This document shows positions 21,991 to 33,169 of a stretch of DNA of 64,000 nt, piece by piece. The stretch lies in the NCBI RefSeq assembly GCF_023159225.1, contig NC_063172.1:47106568-47170567 (forward strand), written 5' to 3'. The notes beneath the pieces are model-generated. The model saw nothing but the letters and a program-made list of their open reading frames with translations. It was not told where the DNA came from and did no database searches. Position numbers and translations under genes: made by a program. How positions within the stretch are numbered: position 1 is the first letter of the stretch; each line of letters begins with the position of its first letter. This DNA is from Perognathus longimembris pacificus (taxonomy: Eukaryota; Chordata; Mammalia; Rodentia; Heteromyidae).

Positions 21991-22986
21991 TGGTGAAAGT
22001 AGTAATAGTGGGAAGATGACCCCAGTGACAAGGAATTGAGGCCTGTGATGAACAAAACAAACAAACAAACAAAATAGGGAAAATCAATGCATTAAGTGTA
22101 TTAAGTTCAATGTCACCATAAACTCAATCTATGGAACTTACTAAAATGCTAAATAAGATATGATTTATAACTGACTTCCTGAGGGACAGAAAAGAGGAAT
22201 ATTTATCTATAGAGTCATCTCTCTGATTGTTCAAGCATGGTCCAACATTAAGTAAAATTCTTTATATGTTCTTGTTTTCCAAAGCTTTACTGTAGAGAGC
22301 TGCTTTCTCAATGAAATCAAAGAATCCCCTAAACCAAAAGACATAGGTGTAAAATATATTTAAGGTTTCCTATACATCTAGAATGCTGTTTGCTAAAGTA
22401 ATAATTAGAACAAAGGGTGAACATAAAGCATGAAAAAGAGAGCTTAAGGAGACCCAGTATCATTTGTTCTTTGTTCGACTTGAACATGTTTAATTTATTA
22501 CATGGCTTTCAATAAAATAGAAATACGTAATCTCTACAAGATGCTTAATATTGGTAGTCATGCAAACTGTAACACTACTGCAACTGAGTGTGTCAATAAT
22601 TTATAATGATTAATAGTATTCTTTACAGATATTAAAGAATACTATGGACACATTATGGATAACTTTATTTCAATGTAGTTGATGACATGTTATGTGAAAA
22701 AAAATCTAGAGTAAATAAATTTCCAAATCTCACTTACAAAGAAAAGTTAGAAAAACAGAATAGCTTTGTGACCACTAAAGAAATCGAGTTTGCATCACAA
22801 ATATTTCCTTGAAGGAAAGTTTAGGCCTCAATGGATTCCTTGAAATATTCGTCCTGACATCTAAAGGAGAAATAATATTAATTCTATAAAAAATTTTCCA
22901 AAGAAAGTATATATTAGAATATTTCTAAACCTACTCTACGACCTAATAATTTTCTGGATATTAATGTCATATAAAGATTATATTAA
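21991..22986. other. No gene recognised; left flank of L1-B
   Basis: Unique AT-rich DNA with a short CAAA tract near 22055-22073. No coding region is supported. Confidence 0.5.
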
Positions 22987-22997
22987 GAAATATATAG
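22987..22997 (+). repeat. Left TSD of L1-B
   Basis: GAAATATATAG, repeated exactly at 29428-29438 after the L1-B tail. Confidence 0.8.
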
Positions 22998-24159
22998 AAG
23001 ACTTCATACTGGGCGAGGGAAAGATGGCGCCGATAGAATAGGGAGGCACCCCGACTCGCTCCAACGGCATAGTGAGCTGGGAACCACAACACCCAACACC
23101 CCATCAAGAATCCAGCAAAACCAGCAGCCAGAAACAGTGGAGAAACACAGGAAAACAAAAAGGAGCAAAAAAGAAGAACCGAAAATCTACATGGAGCCAG
23201 AGATTCACCGGGACACCCTCCCCCCACCAGCCGACCCTGGCCCAAACAGGGCCAGGCTGGGAAAGGGGAACCAGGCGATCGGCAGACAGGCTGCCAGGAG
23301 CGCAGAATTCATATAGCGGGAGACCCCACGGCCACAAGGCAGGGTGCGGTCCAAGACACACACCGGCAGCGACGAGAAGTTCGGGTCCACACCAGGTCCA
23401 GACAAAGGAACCCAGCACGGCAGAAATCGGGAACCAGGGAAGCCACCACGACACATAGCCAACCCCTGGAGGGCCAACAGCTGCGCGGGACACACACACA
23501 AAGCAGCAAAAGTGAGTGCCCTCCCTCCCCCACCCCCACCCCTGAGGGAACAAAGAATCCCCAAATCAGGCGGGGAAGCTCCCATCAGGCGCTGGGAAGT
23601 CAGTTTAGGAGGGGAAGGGCGGAGCAGCCCCAAGGCACCACAGGTTCCTGAACTGGCAGAACCGGCCCCGCCCCCTTCCCAACAGGGGCCGGGAGACGGC
23701 CGGTTGTGCAAACCCCACCCGAGGCGCCTGGACCTCGAAGACTCTTACAACTAAAACCACAGGCATTGGTGGACAATACCAGCCCAGCAGGGTCACCTGA
23801 GCCTGATCACGTCCCCCACTCACAGCAGAGGTGAGGACTGAAGGTGCCAAGCCACACCCGGACAGTCGATCCCACTGGACCCCACACATACCGCCCCCCC
23901 CCGCCCAACGGACTCGTGGGAGGGCACAAGCACAACCCAACAACCCAGGACTTGCTCTGGGAGGCATATCCCGCCGAAGTGCCTGTTGCAGTGGACGCTC
24001 AGCGCACAGGAGGGCGGGGCCCCCGGTGACAGCACCCGCTCTGGTAGGCGTGTACCCTGCACTGGTGGGCGGAGCCACAGCAGCAGCACCTGCTGCCGTA
24101 GACACGCCTACACAGGAGAGAGGGAAGAACCAAGCCTGAGAAGCCATCCAGATCTCCAG
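22998..24159 (+). promoter_or_regulatory. L1-B 5' UTR / internal promoter region
   Basis: About 1.16 kb, GC-rich with many CpG, cytosine-rich runs and AAGATGGCGCCG near +24, a YY1-type motif seen at L1 starts. Several long open frames on both strands reflect GC content rather than genes. No sequence relation to the L1-A 5' UTR is evident. Confidence 0.8.
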
Positions 24160-25328
24160 ATGCGCAAATCACAAAGAAACATAACTCAGTTCCTCAAAGG
24201 GCAAGCCAACTCGCCAGCTCCAAAAAGCAGCACGACTGAAGAGGAGATGGAGAATAAAAAAGCAAATGAGGCCATGTTAACAGGAATGATTGAAAGCGTC
24301 AGAAATGAAATCAGAAAACAATTCCAGGAATTTAGAGCGGAAATCTGGAAGGACACCCAGGAAGCCAAGAAAGAAATGGAAGCAAAACTGGATACAATGC
24401 AAGCCTGCTTTAAAGAAATGGAAGCAAAAATGGATACAATGCAAGCTGCCTTTAAAGAAAATCTCCACATCCTGAGAATTGAAATGCATGAAAAAATAGA
24501 TTTAAAATACAACTCTTTAAAGGAAGAAATCTCCACGATCAGAGCTGATATGACAACCATAAATAGCTCTCAGACATCCATAAACTCCGCAATTGAAACC
24601 ATAACACAAAGAGTAGACCACATAGAATCCAGAATCTCTCGCCTGGACGATGAAGCAGCTGACAACAACCAGAAAATGACCACACTCCAAGAAAAGGTGA
24701 AGCTTCAGGGAAGACTAATCCAGGAACTAATGGACAAAGACAAGAGATATAATCTGCGCATAATTGGAATAGAAGAAGGAGCCGAATATCAGAGCAGAGG
24801 GCTTAATCATGTTCTCAATAAAGTTATTGCAGAAAACTTCCCCAATCTCACAGGGGACCCCATCCAGGTAACCGAAGCCTATAGGACACCTGGCAGGCCA
24901 GACCCCAGGAAAGCCACCCCAAGGCACATAATATTCAAGACTACAGACCTCAAGATTAAAGAGCAAATTCTGAATTCAGCCAAAGCGAAGAAGGAAACTT
25001 TTTCAATGGGAAGAGGATTCGAATAACATCCGACTTATCCACACAAACTTACCAAGCTTGAAGCGAGTGGAAGAACACCATCCAACTACTCCAGAGTAAC
25101 AATTTACAACCTCGGATCAAATATCCAGCGAAATTGGAGTTCACATTCGAAGGGAGAACCAGATCTTTCCACACCAAAGAGGAGTTAAAGGAGTATGTGA
25201 ATAAAAAACCAGCCCTACAGCGAATATTAAGAGGGGATCCCCACCCAACAGAGATCGTAAAAGACACACAGACAGAATCAGAAAGAAACTTCAATAGCCA
25301 AAGTCCAGCAGAAACACAAGCTCACTAA
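24160..25328 (+). pseudogene. L1-B ORF1 protein, disrupted by a frameshift and a stop
   Basis: About 389 codons. I place the start at MRKSQRNITQF. The frame is open upstream but carries no ORF1-like sequence there. The coiled coil (residues ~25-190) contains a tandem 14-residue repeat: two copies of a 42-bp unit (24373-24414 and 24415-24456), both reading EMEAK(L/M)DTMQA. The RRM follows (NLRIIGIEEGAEY, EAYRTPGRPDP, HIIFKTTD). A probable 1-nt deletion at about 25000-25019 shifts the frame. In the next frame RITSDLSTQTYQA leads to an in-frame TGA at 25059-25061, and the C-terminal domain resumes (YPAKLEFTFEG) to the stop at 25326. The protein can no longer be made whole. Confidence 0.9.
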
Positions 25329-25374
25329 AGACAAGAAAAAAAAAAAAAAGAAGAAAAAACAGCCCACCAAGAAA

Positions 25375-28300
25375 ATGGAAGGAGAAAAAACATCCTTATC
25401 CTTGATCTCTTTAAATATAAATGGCTTAAACTCCCCGATTAAGAGGAGCAGACTGGCAGAATGGATTCGCAAACAAAAAGTTGACATCTGCTGTCTACAA
25501 GAGACCCACCTTACAGCAAGGGACAAAAACAGGCTTCGAGTGAAAGGATGGAGCAAGATCTACCAAGCAAACGCATCCACCAAAATGGCAGGTGTAGCCA
25601 TTCTGATCTCAGACAAGCTGGACTTCTCTTTAAAGTCCACTCAAGAAGACAAAGAAGGACACTACATATTAATACAAGGAAAAATCCAGAATCAAGAAAT
25701 CACGGTGATAAATGTATACTCACCAAACAAAAGAGGCCCGACATATGTCAAGCAAATTCTCAAAGAATTACAGAGCAAGATAGACGCAAACACAATCATA
25801 GTGGGTGACTTTAATACTCCTCTCTCTCCAAGAGACAGATCCAACACCCAGAGGATTAGTAAGGGAGCTGAGGACCTAAATAACACCATTTCCCAAATGG
25901 ATCTAACAGACCTATACAGAACCTTTCACCCTACAGAGACCCAATACACCTTCTTTTCAGCAGCCCATGGATCATATTCCAAAATAGACCACGTCATAGC
26001 CCACACAAAGAACCTCAGCAAATACAAAAGTATTGATGTCATCCCATGTATTATATCTGATCACAGTGGATTAAAGGTAACCCTCAACAACAAAGGATAC
26101 CACAGAGCCTATACACACTCTTGGAGGCTAAACCCCACACTGCTATCCAACACTTGGGCCACAGATCAAATTAAAGATGAAATCAACGAATTCATAAGCC
26201 ACAATGACAAAGAAAACACATCACAAAGAAACCTATGGGACACAGCTAAGGCAGTACTGAGGGGCAAGATCATTGCACTCAGCACCCACATTAAAAGAAT
26301 GGAAGCAGAGCAGGTGAATACCCTCACGATGAAACTAAAACAACTGGAGAAACAAGAAATGACAGAATCTAAAACGACTAGGAGGGGAGAGATCACGAAG
26401 ATTAAAGAAGAGATAAATCTGATTGAAAATAGAAAGACCATTCAACAAATAAATAAGACTAAAAGCTGGTTCTTTGAGAAAATAAACAAAATTGACAGAC
26501 CCCTTGCAAGACTTACAAAAAAAAGAAGAGATGAGATTCATATTCGTAAAATCAGGGACTCCACAGGAAAAATTATAACAAGTACACACGATATTCAAAC
26601 AATCATAAGGAGCTATTTCCAAAACCTCTACTTAGCAAAAAACAATAATTTTACAGAAATGGATCAATTCTTAGAGAAGTACAAACTGCCCAAACTGAAC
26701 CAAGAAGAAATAAATCAACTAAATAAACCAATAACTTACAGTGAGATACAGGAGGTAATCAAGAACCTCCCTACTAAGAAAAGCCCAGGCCCAGATGGAT
26801 TCACCAACGAATTCTACAAAACCTTTAGTGAGGAGCTAATTCCAATACTCCTCAAACTCTTCCTCGAAATAGAAACGGAGGGAGAAATCCCAAACTCATT
26901 CTACGAAGCTAATATCATACTCATCCCCAAACCAGGCAAAGATCCAACAAAAAAAGAGAACTACAGACCAATATCACTAATGAACACAGATGCAAAGCTC
27001 CTCAATAAAATATTAGCTAATAGGATCCAGAAACTGATTAAGAATATCATACATCATGACCAAGTAGGCTTCATCCCTCAGTCACAAGGATGGTTCAACA
27101 TCCGTAAATCAATCAACGTAATTCACCACATAAACAGAACTAAAATCAAGAATCACATTGTTATCTCAGTCGATGCCCAAAAAGCCTTTGACAAAATACA
27201 ACATCCATACCTATTAAAAGCTTTGGAGAGAACATGAATAGATGGAACATTCCTCAAAACAATAAAAGCCATATACAACAGACCAACTGCTAATATCATA
27301 TTAAATGGAGAGAAACTTAAATCATTCCCCCTAAACTCAGGAACAAGACAAGGATGCCCACTCTCCCCACTTCTTTTCAATATAGTGTTGGAATCCCTAG
27401 CCATAGCAATAAGGCAAGAGGAGGACATCAAAGGGATCCACATCGGCAAGGAAGAAATCAAGTTATCCCTATTCGCAGACGACATGATCTTATATCTGAT
27501 GGACCCAAAGAACTCACTACCCAAACTCCTACACCTAATAAACCAATTGGCAAAGTAGCAGGATACAAAATCAACCCACAAAAGTCAGCAGCTTTTCTGT
27601 ACACCAGCAATAGACAAACAGAAAAGGAAATTATGGAAACAATTCCATTTACAGTAGCCAAAAAAAGAATAAAGTACCTAGGGATCAACTTAACCAAGGA
27701 CGTGACAGACCTATTTAATGAAAACTACAAAAATCTAATAAGGGAAATCAAAGAAGACACAAGGAGATGGAAAGACCTCCCTTGCTCATGGGTAGGCAGA
27801 ATCAATATAGTGAAAATGGCCATATTGCCCAAATTGTTATACAAATTCAATGCAATACCTATCAAAATCCCAGCCACATTCTTCACTGAAATAGAGAAAC
27901 CAATCCATAAATTCATATGGAACAGCAAAAAACCTAGAATAGCCAAAGCAATTCTAGGCAAAAAAAGCAGTGCAGGAGGTATCACAATACCTGACTTCAA
28001 GCTCTACTACAAGGCCATCATAACAAAAACAGCATGGTATTGGTATAAAAACAGATCGGAAGACCAATGGATTAGAACTGAAGACCCAGAAATAAAACCG
28101 CACTCTTACAGCCAACTGATATTCGACAAAGGAGCTAAAGACATACAATGGAATAAACATAGCCTCCTCAACTACTGGTGCTGGGAGAACTGGGCAGCCA
28201 TATGCAGAAAACTCAAAGTAGACCCAAGCCTATCACCATGCACCAAGATCAACTCAAAATGGATCAAGGACCTCAACATCAGACCTGAATCCTTGAAACT

Positions 28301-29201
28301 ACTGAAGGACAGAGTAGGAAAGACGCTAGAACTTATAGGCACAGGAAGGAACTTCCTGAATAGAGTCCCAGGGGCACAACAAATAGGGGAAAGACTCGAC
28401 AAATGGGACTACTACAAATTAAAAAGTTTCTGCACAGCTAAGGACATAGCCACCAAAATAGAAAGACAGCCAACGATATGGGAAAGGATATTTACCAGCA
28501 CAGCAACAGACAAAGGCCTGATATCTGTCATCTACAGAGAACTCAAAAAACTAAGCCCCTCCAAGCCCAATAAACCTATTAGGAAATGGGCAAAAGAGCT
28601 AAAGAGAGACTTCACAAGAGAAGATATAAAAATGGCAAAGAAACATATGAGGAAATGCTCAACATCCCTGCTAGTAAAGGAAATGCAAATAAAAACAACC
28701 CTGAGATACCACCTCACCCCTGTTACAATGGCCTATACTCTGAACTCAGGAAACAACAAATGCTGGAGGGGCTGTGGGGAAAGAGGAACCCTTCTCCATT
28801 GTTGGTGGGAGTGCAAATTAGTACAACCCCTTTGGAGAACAGTATGGAGGTTTCTCAAAAAGCTCAATATAGACCTACCCTATGATCCAGCCATACCACT
28901 CCTAGGCATCTATCCTAAACAGCAAAATCCAAGATATCAAAAAGGCATTTGTATTTCCATGTTTATCGCGGCACAATTCACAATAGCTAAAATATGGAAA
29001 CAACCCAGATGCCCCTCCACAGACGAATGGATCCAAAAAATATGGTACTTATACACAATGGAATACTACATAGCGATTAGGAATGGTGAAATACTGTTGT
29101 TCACAGGGAAATGGTCAGAACTCGAACAAATAATGTTGAGTGAGACAAGCCTAGAACACAGAAAACAAAGGGGCATGATCTCCCTGATATATGACTGTTA
29201 A
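25375..29201 (+). pseudogene. L1-B ORF2 protein, disrupted by a stop and a frameshift
   Basis: About 1275 codons. The endonuclease domain is complete ([36 protein letters not shown]), and the RT keeps [24 protein letters not shown] and FADDMILYL (27472-27498). An in-frame TGA at 27235-27237 breaks the RT just after the DAQKAFD region. A probable 1-nt deletion near 27545, before KVAGYKIN, shifts the frame. The rest is open to 29201, including the CX3CX7HX4C motif (CWRGC then HCWWEC). A truncated product of about 620 residues could retain an endonuclease but not a full RT. Confidence 0.93.
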
Positions 29202-29427
29202 CAAAGGGAGATGGAGAGACAGTAGAGACCAAGTCTGTGAATACTGTATATGTTCTTGATACATTGTATATTGCATATATGTCAACCTGACCTAGGCAAG
29301 GCATAGAAAAACAGGTCGTAAGATATCATAAGAAATGTACACACTGCCCTACTATGTAACTGCACCCTCTTTGCACAACACCTTGTAAAAAAATTTATGT
29401 CCAATTAATAAAAAAAAGAAAAAAAAG
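29202..29427 (+). other. L1-B 3' UTR and tail
   Basis: About 210 bp plus an A-rich tail. The last ~65 bp (TAAGAAATGTACACACTGCC, TATGTAACTGCACCCTCT) matches the end of the 3' UTR of the other L1s in the window, but the G-rich polypurine tract found upstream in them is absent. AATAAA at 29406-29411. Confidence 0.85.
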
Positions 29428-29438
29428 GAAATATATAG
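29428..29438 (+). repeat. Right TSD of L1-B
   Basis: Exact copy of 22987-22997. Confidence 0.8.
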
Positions 29439-29544
29439 TACATAAGGAATATACCAATGTCCCTTATACACATAGAAGAAACTATCTCAAAATTTAGTAA
29501 ATCAATATTATAACATATGAAAGGAATAACATACCATGTTGAAG

Positions 29545-30875
29545 TGTCAATGTAATGTACAGAAGAGTTATAATCATATAAATCATCCCTTTCCTCATTT
29601 TCTCCCAGGATTTTCCCTCCTTCCCCTTCTACCCCCACCCCAAGTTGCAGAGTTCATTTCCAATATAGTGCCTAATGAGTATTACACTGCTGAATTAGTT
29701 TATGTACCACTATTTCTGTGCTTTCCTTTCCCCTCCTCAAATCAGATAAACTTACATACAAGACAAAAGGTATAGAAATCATTAACAACAACAAAAGGGA
29801 AGAAAAAGGGAAAAACGAACCACAGAAAGTAAAATGAAAAAACCTCTTGATTCCATTTGTTAGAGTTCATTTTAATAAGCAAGCATCATTTTATATGATC
29901 ATATGCACATAGTTATTGAGCCCTTGTGGTCCTCTCCTAAGAATATCCTCCTTTGGTCTCACTGAATGAATGTTTAAAGTCTTATTTACTTCATCATGCC
30001 CAAGTGTAATTTTTCTGGCTTTTACTATCCATTAGGTTTACTTATAGATTCATAGGCATATTATAGCTATTACAAATGAGGGAAGCCAATGCAACTGTGT
30101 TTCCTTAAGTCTAACTTACTTCTATTAATATAATTGTTTCCAAGTCTTTCCATTTCCTTATGAAGGGGGCAATGTCATTCTTTCTGACTGAAGGATAGAA
30201 TTCCATTGTGTATATATACCATATTTTCTAGATCTATTCAGCTACTGAGAGGCATCTGCATTGATTCCATATCTTAGCTATGGTAAAACACACTGCAATG
30301 AACCTGGTTGTGCAGGTGGCCTTACTATAGCCTAGTTCCTGGTAATTTGGGTAAATGCCCTGCAATGAGATTGCTGGGTCATAGGGAAACTTTATGTTTA
30401 GTCTTCTGAGGAACCTCCATACTGCTTCCAGAGTGGTTGAACAAGTTTACATTCCTACCAACAGTGTAGTAGGGTCCCTCTTGGCCACATTCCTGCCAAC
30501 CTCTGTTATTATTAGTTTTCTTCTTCTTCTTTTTTTTTTTTTTTTTTTTTTTGGCCAGTCCTGGGCCTTGGACTCAGGGCCTGAGCACCTTCCCTGGCTT
30601 CTTCCCGCTCAAGGCCGGAGCCACAGCGCCCCTTCTGGCCGTTTTCCATATATATGATGCTGGGGCATATTCCCAGCCCTAGTTTTCTTGATAATAGCAA
30701 TTATAACTGGGGTGAGGTGAAATTCAATGTTGTTTTGGCTTGCATGTCTTTTATGGCCAGAGATGTTGAGTATTTCTTCATGTGTCTATTGGCCATTCTC
30801 GTTTATTCTTCAGAGAAGACTCTGTAAGTCTAGCCTACTTATCAATGAGGTTGTTGTTTCTTTGAGGATGTGGTT
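29545..30875 (-). mobile_element. 5'-truncated old L1, minus strand, split by a SINE
   Basis: The complement reads as the L1 3' UTR (with a G-rich tract from the complement of about 29605-29645), then the ORF2 C-terminal part up to about residue 1080 of the L1-A numbering. Roughly nine tenths of aligned stretches look similar to L1-A, with small indels. A SINE splits it at 30523-30679. The outer boundaries are approximate. Confidence 0.8.
30523..30679 (-). mobile_element. Dimeric ID-like SINE, minus strand, internally deleted
   Basis: A T-tract is followed by GGCCAGTCCTGGGCCTTGGA and the complement of the right monomer. Most of the left monomer is missing, leaving only its last ~20 bp (ATTCCCAGCCC). 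A perfect TSD, TAGTTTTCTT, flanks it (30513-30522 and 30680-30689). The perfect TSD means that the internal deletion arose during or after a single insertion. Confidence 0.9.
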
Positions 30876-30879
30876 CTGG

Positions 30880-31355
30880 GGAATTCAAAATTATGTAAAG
30901 TTCACCATATTAACAGACTAAAAGCACAAAAGTATGGTTATCTCAAGAAGCAAAATCTAACATCCCTTTTTTTTCTTTTTTCTTTCTTTCTTTTTTTTTT
31001 TTTTTTTGGCTGTCCTGAGGCCTGAACTCAAGGCCTGAACACTGTCCCTGGCTTCTTTTGGCTCACGGCTCACACTCTACTACTTGAGCCCCAGCACCAC
31101 TACAGGCTTTTTAATATATGTGGTGCTGAGCAATCGAACCCAGGGCTTGGTGTATTCCTTGCCCCTTCCATTTTTGATAACAACTTTCAAATCAAGCTTC
31201 TTCCAATGTGATAAAATATATTAATGAAACTTATTATTCTTAATGACTGGTGGCTGAATGCTTTCTCTACAAGATCAGGAGCATACAGAGATGTACATTA
31301 TCATACACTTTGTTTCAGCATTTTACTGGAAGTTCTCAATCAATGTCATAGGCAA
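30880..31355 (+). mobile_element. Old L1 ORF2 RT-domain fragment, plus strand, split by a SINE
   Basis: TTCACCATATTAACAGAC corresponds to the HHINR stretch. After the SINE the text continues through the region equivalent to residues ~610-680 (ATGAAACTTATTATTCTTAA, ACTGGAAGTTCTC). Divergence is high and frames are broken. It abuts a minus-strand L1 on the left. Confidence 0.6.
30968..31165 (-). mobile_element. Dimeric ID-like SINE, minus strand
   Basis: A T-rich tail with TTTC units, then CCTGAGGCCTGAACTCAAGG, GAACACTGTCCCTGGCTTCT and GGTGCTGAGCAATCGAACCC. The end is shortened. It interrupts an old L1 fragment. The TSD is not clear. Confidence 0.85.
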
Positions 31356-31359
31356 GAAA

Positions 31360-32620
31360 GTAACTTATATAAGGCTACAGATTAGAAGGAAAGAAGCAAT
31401 GACTTTGTAGAAAATTCTCTTCTCCAAAACACCTACTAGAACCTATAAGTGAGTTTATCAAAGTTCAAACATATATATACATATATATGTATTATACATT
31501 TACACATATGAACATATATGTGTGTATAGATATATATATATGATATTGCAGTGTCTTTCATCAGAAGCATATAGTGTTATGTCATATTGACTTTCAGCCT
31601 CCAAAACTGTGTAGCAAATAAAATTCTTTGCTTTGTACCTTAAGAACTACATATGGTGTGTCTTTGTTTATATAAGATTCTAAACAGTGCCATTTAGTCT
31701 GTAGTGGCAGAAATCAGAGCTGTGTTTGCCTGCCGGAGGGGCAGAGGAAACTTCAGGAGGATGAAACTGAGAGTGACATGGGAAAATGTAACTTTCTTGA
31801 GAGTGAGGGATATACATCTTCACTATTCAATTGTCAAACTTACTAAATTGTGGACCTTACACATGCTTAACTAACTATATAGAAACAATGCCTCAATTGA
31901 GCTAAAATAAAGAGAGGAAATTATTATGTACTGGTAAGATAACATGCTTGTTTGGTATCCATTACAGGCTAAAATGCTAAAGGAAATAGTATAAGAAGTT
32001 ACTGTGAAGCTAAATATAGATATAAATAGATGCAGACAGTAGCTCAGAGGGATAAATGGGCAAGACCTAACATTAAGGAAAAATATCTGATTAAAGATTG
32101 TATATTCTACTGCATGTCTATTTGTTGATAAAATGAACCACAAGAAAGGTAAAAGCTCACCCTTCAGAAGAAACAAGACAACTACAGGTGTGAAACCTTG
32201 GGAAAGCAAGGTTTGATTCTAGATGAATTCTAGATTATCTGTTGAGATCATACATTACAAGGTCACTTTTCAAGCTTACCTTCTGACTTACCCTACTAAC
32301 TTCATCTCCTAACAGTCCCATTCCATACATGTAGCATTTGTAATTAATTTCAATACTCCACATTTTCCATTTTTCTGAGCCTTTGGTCTCCCTTTAACCT
32401 CCTGTATGACCATCCCTTGCATAATTCTACTTAAACAACTTTAAATCATTATTAAAGACCCGGTTCAAAATTTGTATCTTTTGTAGCTTTCTCAAATTTC
32501 CTGTTACTCCCTTCTCACTATCCTGAGAGAAGTTCTTATGACTTAGGTTTCTGATGATATTACCTCATGATCGTTTCAGCAACTGCCTCCACTGAAGACT
32601 GAGATCCATTAAAAAAAATA
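31360..32620. other. No gene recognised; includes a TA-rich tract and an LTR-end-like relic
   Basis: A TA/TATG simple repeat lies at about 31470-31545. At about 31590-31690 the text (TTTCAGCCTCCAAAACTGTG, then an AATAAA signal) resembles the 3' end of a MaLR-type LTR. The rest is unique. Confidence 0.45.
31590..31690 (+). repeat. Possible MaLR-type LTR 3' end
   Basis: GACTTTCAGCCTCCAAAACT followed by CAAATAAAATTCTTTG has the polyadenylation-site layout of mammalian MaLR LTRs. No 5' end or flanking duplication is visible, so this is tentative. Confidence 0.4.
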
Positions 32621-32627
32621 AATCTAT

Positions 32628-33167
32628 TTACTGAACACAATGCTTACTATCCTTAGTCCGCAAAAGGATTTTTTTTAATGGGTGAAATCCTGAATTAAAT
32701 GCAATGGGCTTAACGTAGGAGGCCACATTTACATGGGAAAGAACTTTCAGTATTTGCTGATCATTAAGTGTACTGCCATACCAGTTGTCAGGGTTGCCTA
32801 TGTATGAAAGCACACAAACACATGGAGTGGAAAGTGCCCACGGCCAGTAAGATAATACCCTTAGGGCTAAGACGAGCACCTAAAGCATCCCTGATTTCTT
32901 GCCAATGTACAGTCACTTGTTTTGTCCTCTGGTGTCAGATGACCCCTGAAGAGGCAGGAGTATCCCCAGGCTACTAGCAATTCTGTGGACTGTGGTTGTA
33001 TGGTTTGCTATGGAGACTGTGGAAAGATTAAATTGAGCCACAAAGGCTAAAGGACCTGCCTGGGGCAAACAAAAGAGCAAGCATTTGAGTCTTGCAAAGT
33101 CTAAACCACTCATATGTTTGGAGGCTAGCCTTCTTTCCTTCAGCAAAACAGCTAATAGTTTAAGCAC
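32628..33167 (-). other. Unidentified open-frame remnant, minus strand
   Basis: Two open stretches (32628-32879 and 32913-33167) lie in the same minus-strand frame, separated by a TGA at 32913-32915 and a TAG at 32880-32882. A second frame across the junction is also open (about 30 codons, VTVHWQEIRDALGARLS). It could be a processed pseudogene or part of an old retroelement. I do not recognise the product. It is followed on the minus strand by AT-rich sequence resembling a 3' UTR. I cannot assign a function, and chance is possible. Confidence 0.25.
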
Positions 33168-33169
33168 TT

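Larger units (their letters stand above)
22998..29427 (+). mobile_element. L1-B: full-length LINE-1 of a second lineage, inactivated
   Basis: A 6.43-kb plus-strand L1 with a 5' UTR (22998-24159), ORF1 (24160-25328), 46-bp spacer, ORF2 (25375-29201), a short 3' UTR (29202-29410) with AATAAA at 29406, and a short A-rich tail. An 11-bp TSD flanks it. AAGATGGC lies at 23021-23028, close to the 5' end. It differs from L1-A in 5' UTR, in the ORF1 coiled coil and in the 3' UTR, which lacks the G-rich tract. Each ORF carries one frameshift and one stop, so I infer it is dead but fairly young. Confidence 0.94.

Noticed and set aside
23072..23754. Plus-strand open frames in GC-rich sequence
   Set aside because: They lie in the L1-B 5' UTR, are proline/arginine-rich, overlap frames on both strands, and precede the real ORF1 start.
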